In this document: positions 51,860 to 63,480 of the stretch, in pieces
Layout: every line of letters starts with the position of its first letter
Numbering within the stretch: position 1 is the stretch's first letter
From: Papio anubis
Lineage: Eukaryota; Chordata; Mammalia; Primates; Cercopithecidae
Length of the DNA: 64,000 nucleotides
Reading direction: 5' to 3'
Assembly: GCF_008728515.1 (NCBI RefSeq)
Contig: NC_044980.1
Location: 62,927,590 to 62,991,589, forward strand
The notes under the pieces: model-generated
Told to the model about the DNA's origin: nothing
Seen by the model: only the letters and a program-made list of their open reading frames with translations
Database searches by the model: none
Position numbers and translations under genes: made by a program

Positions 51860-51894
51860 GCTGACTTCGCATCTGACTTTAAAATGCATCTTTT

Positions 51895-52189
51895 TTTTTT
51901 TTTTTCTGAGACAGAGTCTCGATCTGTCGCCCAGGCTGGAGTGCAGTGGCCGGATCTCAGCTCACTGCAAGCTCCGCCTCCCGGGTTTACGCCATTCTCC
52001 TGCCTCAGCCTCCCGAGTAGCTGGGACTACAGGCGCCCGCCACCTCGCCCAGCTAATTTTTTGTATTTTTTAGTAGAGACGGGGTTTCACCGGGTTAGCC
52101 AGGATGGTCTCGATCTGCTGACCTCGTGATCCGCCCGTCTTGGCCTCCCAAAGTGCTGGGATTACAGGCTTGAGCCACCACACCCGGCC
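51895..52189 (-). mobile_element. Young AluY of Old World monkey type, minus strand, 15-bp target-site duplication
   Basis: TAAAATGCATCTTTT at 51880-51894 and 52190-52204. Carries GGCCGGATCTCAGCTCAC and GGCTTGAGCCACCACACCC. Confidence 0.95.
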
Positions 52190-52204
52190 TAAAATGCATC
52201 TTTT

Positions 52205-54494
52205 AAAAAAAAAGATGTGCTGGCAGATAAACATGTAAATAAAGCCAATATGATAAAATGTTAATCGTAGAGTCTAGGTGAAAGATAATGTGGGCGTTTA
52301 CTAAGCAATTCTTTCAACTTTTCAGGATATTTAAAAATGTCAGAGAAAAAAACCCCTACTCTCTGTAGTTATTTGAAAGGAATCTGGTGCTTGCTTTTTT
52401 CTCCTCGTTTCCATCCAGGCTTTCTTAAGAGTGCTTGTTCGGTCTGGCTGGACAAACTTGCCTTTTTGGCAGTTCCTCTCTCTCTCCCCACTCACTTTCT
52501 CCTTGGTCAGCCAGTGGCCTGCTTCTGCACTGTCAGTGAGGTCCCAGCCTGTATCCAAAGCTTCTTTCTGGTCTCTAGTCTGCCAGTAGCATCTTTCTGT
52601 CCAGTTCCTCTCCATCCCCTGCCCTGTCCTAATACTAATCAGGGGATCTTTCAATTGCTTGTGACATCGCAGCTTCTCAAGTTACATTTTAAGACTCTGC
52701 TTTATTATTTTTAAGCATTTCTAACATGACATTGTATAAGTTTGACTCTGAAATTTATCATCACATGTAAGTAGGAGAGAAGTGTCTCCACAAGTTTGCC
52801 CTCAGCCAGAGATAGTGTGGTTCGTCTGGAATGCCCCTGCCTTTCTCTGGTTATTAATAGGGGCTCCTATTGCTTTTCCATTTACAGTGTTAATTATCTG
52901 CATTTCAAAGTAGTTCATAACGAGAGAGAATATATTAACTTGTTATTTGGGGAGGAAGTACAAAAACTGCTATTATCAAGATCATTTAACTTGAACATAA
53001 TCAGAAAGTATTAAGGTTATTCCCCTTGTGGGGTTGACCATCAGATATCTGTGTGTTTCGTAATACCCTTATTGCAGATACCTTTTAAAGAAGGGAGGCT
53101 TGCGGGAAGTGTTGGGAAACTTACTATAAGCTTCTTTCCTTGACTGGCACTTGTATACTCTGGCGCAGGGAAGACAAGCCCAAACTAAATACATAGGCAC
53201 TACTTAAGAACTTTGCGACATTGGCCAAATAGTTTCCTTGCCTTTAAATTGGGGATAATAGAGACTATATACCTTTGAACTGCTATGAAAAATAAATGAA
53301 AATGTTTTTGTAAAATACTTACTGTGGGAATGTGGCTCCTAGTTGATGTTCAGTACTAATCATTCATTCAGCAAACAGCCTACCGCCCATTGCGTGGTAT
53401 GGCCTATGATTTGTCTTTTTTCTTTTGGGGGGCTTCTGGGTCACACATCGTATGAAATGTTTCTTAGCACACCGAAAGACCAACTTTCCTTATAAATCAT
53501 TGGCTTCAAAAATCCTGTGGACTCAAGTATAAATTATTTTTCTGATGAGGAGAGGAGGAAGCCCCTTCTTCCCCATTTATATCCTGCCTAGCATTTTAAT
53601 TTGCTACACACTGTAAATTGTAATCTTAGAATCAAACTCCAATTTAGGTGATAAGGATCACAATTAATTAGGCTAGCCTGTCAAAGATTAAATGTAATCT
53701 TGCATTTCAGTTACCTCTTAACTCTGAGGCTTTAGCTAAGGCTATCAGAAACAAAGCTGTTAGGTCTGCTTATGTTTAATAAGATCTTTGCCTGCTGTTT
53801 GTTTTCTATACCAGTCTGTTGTCTAGAAATAAAACGAATGGACAGAGGATCTCAAATCCCTTTCATTTGTTTTTAGCTGTGCGGCAGGAGAGATAAATGG
53901 GAGAAGATAAACTTAACGATATTAAAGACTAATTAGGGTATCTGAGGAGATTTGCAAACTTCTAGTTTAAATCTGTTGGCAACTCTTTTAATTCCCTCCT
54001 GCTAGTTATCTCTGAAAATAATATAGTTATGGCTGAAGATTTATTTCCACGTCTACTCTTTGTACTCTCATTTTCAGTTGCCCATACTTTTTTTCTCCTT
54101 CCTCCAAAAAAGAAAAAAAAGTTCTTGTTTCCACCATGCTCAATATAATTTAGTACACAGTCGTTCCAACTTCATTTTTTCTTCACATTCAGTGTTCAGT
54201 GTTCAGTATTCTGAATGTGAAGAAGTCTAGTGACTCAAATATATTAGTATTGTGGTCCTTTTGGGGAAAAGTGTGATAAATTGAAAATATTTTGGTTTTG
54301 ACTTCTGAGGATTTTGAGTATTATGTATATATACAAAGGCAAAATGCAAGTGTTTACCAAATATGCTTCCAGCTTACTTCCTTAGAACAGTATTGAGAAG
54401 GGTCTAAGTATGATAATTTGTGGTCTTAAAACCTGCAGTCGCAATCAGTGGATTTCCATAATCTAAACAATAATAAAGATTACATGACTAATTC
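52205..54494. other. Intron 2 segment; MIR at 53200-53375 and a hairpin at 54179-54224
   Basis: The MIR (plus) shows TTTGCGACATTGGCCAAATA, CCTTTAAATTGGGGATAATA and AGTTGATGTTCAGTA. No gene seen; the overlapping frames at 52337-52714 on both strands lack any domain. Confidence 0.55.
54179..54224. repeat. Perfect 14-bp inverted repeat with 18-nt loop
   Basis: TTCTTCACATTCAG (54179-54192) pairs exactly with CTGAATGTGAAGAA (54211-54224). The loop holds the direct repeat GTTCAGTGTTCAGT. Confidence 0.9.
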
Positions 54495-54740
54495 TAACAA
54501 TAATAACTACCTATTAGTTTGTGCTTTCTACATACTGGGCATGAGGCTTGTCATGTTTATATATATATATTATTCATTTAATCCTTATTATTGCACATAA
54601 GTATTCCCATTTTACAGATGAATAAATGGGATTCAAGTTAATTAACTCACCCAAGATTGCTGAATTCAGTACGTGGCAAAGCAAGGATTAAAACCTAAGC
54701 CTCTTTGGCTTTAAAGCTCTGCTTCTAATCACTTTTTTAC
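54495..54740 (-). mobile_element. MIR SINE, minus orientation
   Basis: TTTCTACATACTGGGCATGA, CATTTAATCCTTATTATTG, TCCCATTTTACAGATGAATA, TGCTTCTAATCACTTTTTT. A TA microsatellite has grown at about 54557-54572. Confidence 0.85.
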
Positions 54741-57700
54741 TACTGATTAAACAGATGTGTCCCAAAATTAAGGAACTCGTCGCTGGATTTTTTGCTTTGT
54801 TTTTGCTTAAAGAGCACAGGCCATCATTTGTTGTAGTGTCACCCATAAAGCTTAATAAGTTTAAAGTTCAGGATTTTAATCATTACAAGCATAAAGTATG
54901 AATATGCTTAAAAGGTTTATTTAAGAAAAGAATTGGGATTAGATTTGCCCACCAGAATATACATTTTTCACTTGAAGTCCTGAGAGAGATTCAGACAGAA
55001 ATAGCTTTGACTCAGTAGCAGTTAGCAGACAGACTAACATCTTGATATAATATTGATCCACACTTTGCATATACACTTTCTTTTCTTTGTATTACATTTT
55101 TAGAGGTAAGTGACAGTTTTTCACACACTTCCAACCTGCTTCCATCAGTAACGAAATATTTGGCTTGGGCAGCCTCTGGAGTCCCAGTGTTTCAGCTTAA
55201 ACTTTCCACTCGGCCCTGCCAGGCACTAACTTGAAAATATCTTTTTTTATGGAGAATGCCTCCCGAAGGTGCAGCTGTGTGCTGGTTTCATTTTGCACTT
55301 CATAACGGTGTTGGCACCACTTAATGCAAAGAATGCCACTGTCTCCCACACACCGCTGGTGCCCAAGGACTGTCGAGGCCTGTCCATGTCAGTGGTTTGG
55401 GAAGGGCTGAAGTTTGGAGAGAAGGCTCTTTTTCTATTCCGTGTGATTGGCTGTCACCAGGGCAAAGGGGGAAAACCAGAACTAGTGGAAAATGCAGCAT
55501 CGGATGTGTCATCAAATATTCTTCCTGCAACCTGGAACACCTAGTTCATTGGTGTTCTGGTCAACATTGAAGGCTGAATCCTCCTTTCTTTTGAAATAAT
55601 GCATGTCTTGGATTCACTACTTTTAAACATTTCTGCTGATATTTATCCTTTTCTTTCTAAGCAATACTGATTTCTCAATGAAAAATGATTCAGCTAGTGA
55701 AAAACTGGGATTGGGTTGTAGTAAAGGAATCAACAAATTTGCCCTGATTCTGAAGAGTGGAGTTGGTTCTCCAGACTTATACACTGTGCTACAGCAAGCT
55801 TCACAACCAAAACCCATTACTTATTCAGGTATAAAAATCAAAAGCTGAACTGTAGTGAGAATTTATATGTAAACTGTTGGAGGATGGTGCTCTGTTAATC
55901 TGTGTTTGTTCCATACAACCCCTCCCATATAATTGATAATATTTGCATCTTTTTGTTCTTAGTCCTATTATTTTTTGGTTCATCAAACTTTGTAACGTGG
56001 TGCTTTATCGTGGACTTTTCAAAGAACAACTTGCCAAATTTGGTAATTCCTAGCAATTGTCATTTCCTGTTGGAATTTCTTAAAATTGAATCTAATGGAA
56101 AAGTGATTCTTGACCTTGTGTATTTAGTAAAATTAAAGGCATAGTTGATTTTAGGATTGTTATAAAAATTAATATTTTGTTTTAAAATGCTTTTTAGACT
56201 TTCAATGGTAATTGATCCTATTGTTGGAAGTAGATGATATAAACTTTAAAGCTTTTTGGATAGAACTTTCACATTCCCCAAGTCTAAATATTTTAAAGAG
56301 GAAATGGATTGACTCACAGACATTTTGTCCTAAGGAATAGAAAATCTTTGAATTGCTATTTTAAAAAAAACATCCTTGTAAAATTTACTATTTTCAAACT
56401 CCAGTTGCAAAATCCTGACCAGCTATGATGATTCATACATTTGAGCGATAAAGCTTTTTTCAATATTAAAAATTCAGTGGGGAGTCACTCAATACGTTAC
56501 AAAAAGAGTACTTATACTTCCTAGTACCTATGTGTATTTTTTTTTTTCTTTTTAAAGCAGTCTGGTGTGCATTTTGAGAAAAGTTCCAGTGTTCTCACAG
56601 ACACCTGACTTGGTGTAGCACGGTGCTTTTCAGAAACTTCATCCAACACCTGAATGAGTAATGCATAAAACATACGATGTTTTGTAGCGCAGGATACTGC
56701 AGGTAAATTAACACTTTTTGCCAAAAAAACATTGAAAAGACAAAGGAAAGCAAGGAGGTTTTGCTTTTTAAAAAATTTTTTTCAAGCTTAATGAAGAAAG
56801 AGAGAGCTGGAAACCCTTCTGTATGAGCATTTGCCAGCCCAGCAATATAACAACTTTTGGGTGCATATTTCAATCACAATTAGATGAAATCTTTAATTAT
56901 CATTTAATTTAACTTTCATATTTGCCTGCAGAAATGATTGTGTTGATAAGACTGGATTGAGACAAACCTTTATTAAGTAATTCTATTTTCAGAGCCAACA
57001 TTAAAGTTTTTTTTTAATTAAAAAAAATGCCTGTGTAATTTATGAGAAAAGGGGAAGAGGAATTGGCATGTTGGTTGCATGAGAGTTGCATGGATATGTA
57101 TTTACTATTTGATCTTTAGCTTTTTGAGATCTGGGGTGTGCTAAGTCTTGTTAGTTTGAGAGGCCTAAGGAATGACACAATGATGGATCTTAATAACACT
57201 TTTCTACATCATTTCTCTACCTGTATATTTCCCTTCTATTATATATGCTGATAGGATGATATTTCATTGTGTTCAGTGTAGAAGGTGTTTGTGAGAGAGG
57301 ATACGTTTGTGAGTTGATATTAAGGCAAAGGGAAGTGGTTTATAATTTATCAGAGGAAATGAAATGGTGTGCCCTTTCATTTTATAATATTTCTTTTAAA
57401 ATTTTATAATGATTTTAATTAGACTATGAAATCTTTAAGACATTTGTATTTTAAGTGCTTTTCAGATATATTTACATTTTAACATACAGAGATTTGAGAG
57501 GTGTCATTGCTGAACTTTTTCATAGGATCACCCACACGAATTTTCTTATCAAAAGAGTATGTCCTAATGCTTATTTCTAACCCCAAACAGATTACTAGCC
57601 CATTCCTGGATGTTCTGATCCTGAAGATTTAGGATGGTACCTGGGAATCAGTATTTCTAGCACATTCTCCAGGTGGTGCTTAGCTCTGGCAGGTGTGGGA

Positions 57701-57984
57701 GACACTGGAGAATGGTGAAGTTCCCACCTAGCCCTCTGCACAGTGACTGGAAAGTTAATGGCTGGTCGGTCGTGCTTTTATGAAACCTAAGATGTGTTAC
57801 AGTGATGTTGCAGTAGGACAAAGTCACTCAAGAAATCGAGTGGTAAACATTGCAGGGCTTTGAGTTCAAATATTGATTAGCTCTATGTTAAGATGCCTTG
57901 TCTTCAGGGATCGCTTTAGAGTGGGGTCTCTAACACAAAGCTGACTCGGGAATCTTTCATCTGCCATTGACAAAATTTGCCCTT
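54741..57984. other. Intron 2 segment without recognised genes
   Basis: A weak MER5-like stretch lies near 57600-57720 (GGTACCTGGGAATCAGTAT, TCTCCAGGTGGTGC). The frames at 55269-55544 and 56595-56873 show no recognisable domain. Confidence 0.5.
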
Positions 57985-58205
57985 GTGCAGGCAGATAAGA
58001 CTATACTCTCTAATACCGTGGGCAGTAGCCACATATGGTTGTTTCCATTTACATCAGTTAAAATAAAAAATTCAGTTCTTCAGTTGGAATGGCTGCATTT
58101 TACTCAATAGCCACCATGGCTAGGCATTGCTTTATTGGAGGGCACAGCTGTAGAACATTTCCATCATCACAGAAAGCTCAAATAGACAGTGCTGCTATAG
58201 GATTT
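57985..58205. mobile_element. Old interspersed repeat, family not named
   Basis: GGCAGTAGCCACATATGG, AAATAAAAAATTCAGTTCTT, CAATAGCCACCATGGCTAGG, AGAACATTTCCATCATCACA. It is a widespread pattern I recognise but cannot assign to a family. Confidence 0.55.
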
Positions 58206-58450
58206 TCCTTCATAATGTAGCTCTTTTCTTTTTATCCTGGGTAGTTGCAATGCTAAATAGAATTAGGTGGAAAGATCATGTGACAGTCTATGTACTGCAC
58301 ATTGTGTACTGCAGTCTGAGTGTTTTTGCAAAACGACTTAATCATACTTCATTCTCTGAGATCAAAATTTACTAACACTACTTTGGTAGCATGAATGTGT
58401 TCTATGTTGACTTTTAGTACTTGAAATACAGGCTTAATTAAAAATTTTTT

Positions 58451-58756
58451 GGTCAGGTGCAGTGGCCCACACCTGTAATCTCAACTTTTTGAGAGATTGA
58501 GGTGGGCAGATTGCTTGAGTCCAGGAGTTCGAGACCAGCCTGGGTAATATGACAAAACACCCTCTCTACTAAAAATATACAAAAAATTAGCTGGGAGTGG
58601 TGCTGTACACTGTAGTCGCAGCTACTCTGGAGGCTGGGGTGGGAGGATCACATGAGCCCAGGAAGTTGAGGCTGCAGCGAGCCATGATCATGCCACTACA
58701 CTCTAGCCTGGGTGACAGAGCGAGACCCTGTCTCAAAAAAAAAAAAAAAAAAAAAT
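58451..58756 (+). mobile_element. Alu SINE (AluJ-like), plus strand
   Basis: GGTCAGGTGCAGTGGCCCAC to GACAGAGCGAGACCCTGTC plus an A run. The open frame starting at 58597 is Alu sequence. Confidence 0.94.
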
Positions 58757-59349
58757 TTGTTTACCATAGTATATGGTTTATAATAAAGAGCTATACTGGT
58801 AAAATCTCACAGAAACAAAACCGCAAATATTTAGTCTTTCTCAGATTATATAAATTGTTCCTAGAAAAGACTGCAAGTGATGAGGCTAATAAACAGGTTG
58901 TACGTATATTTTCATAATGACTTTAATTTACCTTTATTTTGCAGTTTCACAAATTTAAGATGAATATATTTAGCTCCCTCTTCTGGCATAATTTGAGAAT
59001 TTTTTTGCTTACAATGGTTTTATTTTTTTGGACTGAGAATAAGGTTATCAATGTAATGTTGAAGAATGTTATTTATGAGTGTCATCCAGTTAGATTTTTT
59101 GGTATCATTACAAACGGTTAAAACACACGGAAAAAGTTTATGAAAACAGCACATTTTAAAAACTACTAACTGACCAAAAAATATATAAACAAAGGCTTTG
59201 ACAAAGTTACACAGAAATTTAATTTGATATCAAGTGGGCAGTATTCATTCATATTGGCTTCTGGATCTGAGAATCAGCCCATACTTGGCATTTGTGAGGC
59301 CTGGGGGCAAGAATGCAAAAAAGAGGCCCAAGTAACCTGTGCCTAAATA

Positions 59350-59389
59350 TTTTTGTTATAAATCATGTCCACATGATTTATAACAAAAA
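59350..59389. repeat. Perfect 19-bp inverted repeat with 2-nt spacer
   Basis: TTTTTGTTATAAATCATGT (59350-59368), CC, ACATGATTTATAACAAAAA (59371-59389). Every base pairs. This would form a near-blunt hairpin in single strands or RNA. Confidence 0.95.
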
Positions 59390-59392
59390 AAT

Positions 59393-59443
59393 CAATAAAA
59401 TCTGTCCAATAAAATTTTATTATCTGTTCAATAAAATCTGTCC
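59393..59443. repeat. 15-bp direct repeat flanking a 14-bp palindrome
   Basis: CAATAAAATCTGTCC at 59393-59407 and 59429-59443 (period 36), with AATAAAATTTTATT at 59408-59421 between. It lies 3 bp after the 19-bp inverted repeat. Confidence 0.9.
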
Positions 59444-59928
59444 CGTCCTTTCTGGGCAGTTATTTCTTCCTAATAACCAGGAGGAGAGATCTGAATTCAG
59501 GTTCTTGGGCTCCTGAGAGTTCTGCCCTAGAGTGTGGTATTATGCGGAGAGCTGGATCCTGGTTCATCCCTGGCTTCTCCCTGCACATCCAAACTCCCAT
59601 CCATCCTGCCACTCCCCTCAACTTTGGGGCCCAGGGGTGTACCTAGACAGGGGGGTTTGCCCTGGGGAGGGTGGACCTGGGGGAAAGGCCATAAGAGGCC
59701 ATTCAGCAGGAAATTCTGGGGCATTACTCTGAGCAGACTCTAGGTGAGAAGCAGTGGGCATATCACTTTGGCCTGGACAGTGCAAAAGCCCAGAGCAGGG
59801 GTTCTTCTTGCTCGGGCCTGGGTTTGCTAAGATCAGATGTAATTAAATTATTTTGTACGTCCTTCATTGTGGTCTAATGCATTCAACTATCCAAATTAAA
59901 TACAATGGTGGGATTTTGTTGTTTGCAG

Positions 59929-60021
59929 CTTTGACTCTCCCAGATCTTGCAGAGCAGTTTGCCCCTCCTGACGTTGCCCCGCCTCTTCTTATCAAGCTCG
60001 TGGAAGCCATTGAAAAGAAAG
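59929..60021 (+). CDS. PIK3R1: PIK3R1 coding exon 3: p85-alpha residues 112-143, start of BH/RhoGAP-like domain
   Basis: A 93-nt exon between acceptor TTTGCAG (ending 59928) and donor GTAACC (from 60022). It completes Ala112 (G|CT) and encodes LTLPDLAEQFAPPD, then VAPPLLIKLVEAIEKK, and ends with the first base of Gly143. This opens the BH (breakpoint-cluster homology, RhoGAP-fold) domain, about residues 113-301, which in p85 proteins is linked to binding of small GTPases and PTEN. The exon is phase 1-1 and a multiple of three, so skipping it would keep the frame. The donor is weaker than consensus at +4 to +6 (ACC instead of AGT). Confidence 0.97.
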
Positions 60022-60468
60022 GTAACCAGACTGCCAGAGGGCATCAGTTCACCCTTATTTCATGGCTGTTATTATTTGTCTCTTGTGCATTCATTAAGTA
60101 AACTTCCTGCTACCAGCTATGTCCAGATACTCTGCTGGACACTCAAACTGTTTAGGGCTAAGTACTGGGGAAAATGTCTTGGTCTATAATTTCTAACTCT
60201 AGATTAACATGTAGTTTCCATATGGAAACTATTAAATTCTTCATAATTTAATAAATATGATTAACTTTCTTCTTAGAGGCCAGATGGTTTTGCCAAAATT
60301 ATCGACATGCCAGATAAGATTAATAGTAGGAGTTGACTTCCAAGAATATTTGGTACGCATCTAGAACAGATACTGGATGGAAACTGGAATGTCTCTGGCA
60401 GCGGGCTCACAGGTTCTCCAGAGAGCTGTGTTTTGCATACATAGTCTGTGGTCTGTTTTGTGTCCTAG
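60022..60468 (+). other. PIK3R1: PIK3R1 intron 3
   Basis: 447 nt, GTAACC to TCCTAG. No repeat or other feature recognised; the frames inside are exon 3 read-through or exon 4 read-in. Confidence 0.95.
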
Positions 60469-60543
60469 GTCTGGAATGTTCAACTCTATACAGAACACAG
60501 AGCTCCGGCAACCTGGCGGAATTACGACAGCTTCTTGATTGTG
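60469..60543 (+). CDS. PIK3R1: PIK3R1 coding exon 4: p85-alpha residues 143-167, BH domain
   Basis: A 75-nt exon between acceptor GTGTCCTAG (ending 60468) and a consensus donor GTAAGT (from 60544). It completes Gly143 and encodes LECSTLYRTQSSGNLAEL, then RQLLDC, and ends with the first base of the next codon. It continues the BH domain. Like exon 3 it is phase 1-1 and a multiple of three. Residue 156 is GGC (Gly, 60507-60509); my recollection of human p85-alpha has Ser there (TQSSSNL). The next coding exon (about DTPSVDLEM in the human protein) is not in the window. Confidence 0.96.
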
Positions 60544-62464
60544 GTAAGTGTCACAGAGCTAGAAATACAAATGGGAAAGACAGGTCTTGGCTTTCTGTTT
60601 CAGGTAATGCACACACAAAAAATGGAATTTAATCTATGCCATGTTCTAAATGTAAAGGGAACTCAAATCATGCACAGCTCTCCCTGCCCTGTTACGGTAA
60701 CAGTGCAGACCTTTGACATTTTTCTCCTGAGTTGGGCTGCAAGTGTGTGCATGCCTCCCTTCAGGCATGTTGGCCATCATCATAGCCAGCAGGCCGTGGG
60801 TCCTGCAGAGGAGAGAAACGACCTCTTGATGTTTCTCTCGCTCTGTATATCTACCATCTTTCCTTGATCCTGAATTTGGCTACATCTATTTCATCTGAAT
60901 CAGTTAAAAAATATTTTTAAGCCTATGTCACTTAAGAAATGTCTCTTCTGACACTCTTTTTCTTTTATTACCTTTCCCTTCCATTTTCCTTTTCCCTTTC
61001 CCTTTCTTTCTGGCTTGTCTTCTTTCTTGCTTTTTCTTGTGTTGAGTACATTAAGTAACATCATGAGATTGTTATGTTCAGTGGTGTGCTGATAAACCAA
61101 CTCTCTAGGAAGAAAAAGGCCCTGGTTGGTAGCGTCTGCCCATTTTTGTGGCATGAATATTCCCACCGAGGCTTATTTCAAGCTAACCAACATGTCACTG
61201 GATGTGGAATTGGGAAGAATTGAGGACAGTTTGGTTAAATGACACTAATTAATTTAGCCAAGAGGACTTTAGTACCCCACACACCCACTTCCTCCTTTGG
61301 CATAGAGAAAAAACTACACATCAATTTACTTGCCAGCATTCCAGCAAGTCATCTTCTTATATTGACTTCTAAAATCTCTCAAGATCCTTCATTCCCTCAT
61401 AACACTTTAAAAAAATTATATACTGCCTCACATCATTTTAACTGAACTTAGGTGTTTAAACCAAAAAGAGTGAAACCCAGTTTTGCACTCCTTCAGAGGT
61501 ATAATTGTACAAAGAATGCCCACATGATAGTAAATGAGAATTTGAAGCGTGAGGCAGTTTCAAAATGAGGCAGCTTCTGAGACTTTCTAGAAAAGAGGTC
61601 TTTTTGGAGAAAAGGAGGAGACTAGACCTTTATCAGTATCAGTAAATTCTTACACTTGAAATGTTCTGACCAAATGTTTTAAAAAAATGTTTTAAAAAAA
61701 TATTTAACTTCATTTTTTCTTTGTACATGGAAATCAGTTGCATGCGAACAGGGCATATCCTCTTTGCTGCTCTGCCTCCTGCACGTCCCACAGAGCAGAT
61801 CATTAGAAGTTAACATGCAGAACACTCAAGGTGAAAAGGCTTGTTTTTTGGTATTTCTGACAGCTTTATCAGAGTATTAAGGAAACGCTGAATTTTGTCC
61901 TTAGCCAATTGAAATAAAGACACATGTTTGGGTCAGAAAATTGGTCAAATTATGAACATGTTTAGTCACAGGAAAAGTTTTGACATCAGAGCCTGATGAA
62001 GTGGAAGTTATTTGAGAAATAGTGGTTAGGTTTGTAATGTGATCAACACAGAATGATGCAGTTTAGTTGTTAAAAAAAAAAAAAAAAAAAAAAACCCTTC
62101 ACACCACTTGCAAGATAGAGTCAACAACCAAGACTCACGTCAACGGTACATTTTGACCGACAGCTTTCCTTCCCCAGTGAGATCAAAACACATAGAAAAG
62201 TGGTTTCATTTGGAGTCTGTGCTAAAAAAGTGAATTTTGTGCCCCCCCACCAAATATAAATAAATATTGTCCAAACTTGGGAGTGAATCTGCCAGGTCTG
62301 TTTCCAACTCAAAGATTTTTCAATACATAAAAATATTGTATAATATCCTGGAGGAGGCTCCAAAATAGTCACTTACACCTAAAAAAAATTTATGGCTTTT
62401 AACTAACCTTATGAATTACCAGTGTTTGAAAAGGACAGACATGGCAGACAATAGCCCACTTTTA

Positions 62465-62600
62465 TTAGCACCTGCTAAGCTATTTCATCCACACACTTAC
62501 CTTGTGATGTACATCCTAGTAACTTTAACTCACCAGAAAAGAAAGCTGACCCTCAGGTAAATAATTTCTTTCACATTTTTCAGTGGCTGAGTGGCTAATT
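62465..62600 (-). mobile_element. MIR-like SINE fragment, minus orientation
   Basis: AGCACCTGCTAAGCTATTTC, AGTAACTTTAACTCACC and CTGACCCTCAGGTAAATAAT fit a diverged reverse MIR; weak. Confidence 0.5.
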
Positions 62601-62744
62601 TTTCTGACTCCAAAAATCCTTGATTTTTTTCTCTTTTTTAATTTTGCCCTAAAATAAATTGTTTCTTTGTCTCATGCAAGTTTTAATGATTCAGATCTTC
62701 ACCTGACAGTTTTTGGTTTCTTTTAACTTGACTCGGGCTTTCTT

Positions 62745-62925
62745 AGCCTTGGTACTATTGACATTTTAGGCTGGATAATTCTTTGCTGGAAGAGTGGCAG
62801 CCTGTCCCGTGCATTGTGGGATGCTTAGCCACATCCCTAACCTCTACCCACGAGGTGCCAGCAGCATTCTCCCCCAGTTGTGACAATCAGAAATGTCTCC
62901 AGACATCTAGGGAGAGACCTGAAGA
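62745..62925 (+). mobile_element. MER20/MER5-group hAT DNA transposon fragment
   Basis: TATTGACATTTTAGGCTGGA, TAATTCTTTGCTGGAAG, GTGCATTGTGGGATGCTTAG, TGTGACAATCAGAAATGTCT, CCAGACATCTAGGG. Family group assigned from memory. Confidence 0.65.
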
Positions 62926-63334
62926 AGAGGGGACTCCATTCCAGGGGGAGGGAGGGAGGAGTGAAGGATTGGAGAGTTTACGGGGTACCTGTCGTGAGTA
63001 GACTCAGTGAAAAGTGAGGTAGGAGAGAATGCAAACTCCTCCAATCAAGACCTAAAGATTATGTAGCTCTTCAAAAGTCATCACATGACAGGTGTGAATA
63101 GCTAGTGGGAGAGCACGTTAGGCCAGTTTCAGTGCAGAAAAGGGTTCTTAGAGAGCAGAAGTCAGAGAAATAAAACAGACTTTGTCACTAACTCTAGTAG
63201 AATTTGACATAAGGTAACATTACCCAAAGACCTGCATAAGATAATTTTATTCATACACTATAGAAGTTCTTTTGATATACCTCGTGTTAGAGAAGGGCTT
63301 TGACAAATTAACTTCACTCTAAGAGCCTTCTAGT

Positions 63335-63480
63335 TCAGTCCACAAACATTTAACACATTGTATGTGCTAGACACTGAGGGATGCGAGAAGAGCAGGTGAC
63401 AGCCACAGCCCTTGCCCTTGACATACCTTGGTCTAGTAGGGGGAAACATAATCCCATATGATGATTATACTCTTTGGGAA
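63335..63480 (-). mobile_element. L2 LINE fragment, minus orientation
   Basis: TTGTATGTGCTAGACACTGA, AGCAGGTGACAGCCACAGC, CCTTGCCCTTGACATACC, TGGTCTAGTAGGGGGAAACA match the reverse L2 3' pattern. Confidence 0.7.

Larger units (their letters stand above)
58757..59928. other. Intron 2, last 1.2 kb before exon 3
   Basis: Holds the perfect inverted repeat and direct-repeat cluster at 59350-59443. A GC-richer patch follows at about 59520-59810 with chance frames on both strands. No additional exon supported. Confidence 0.6.
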
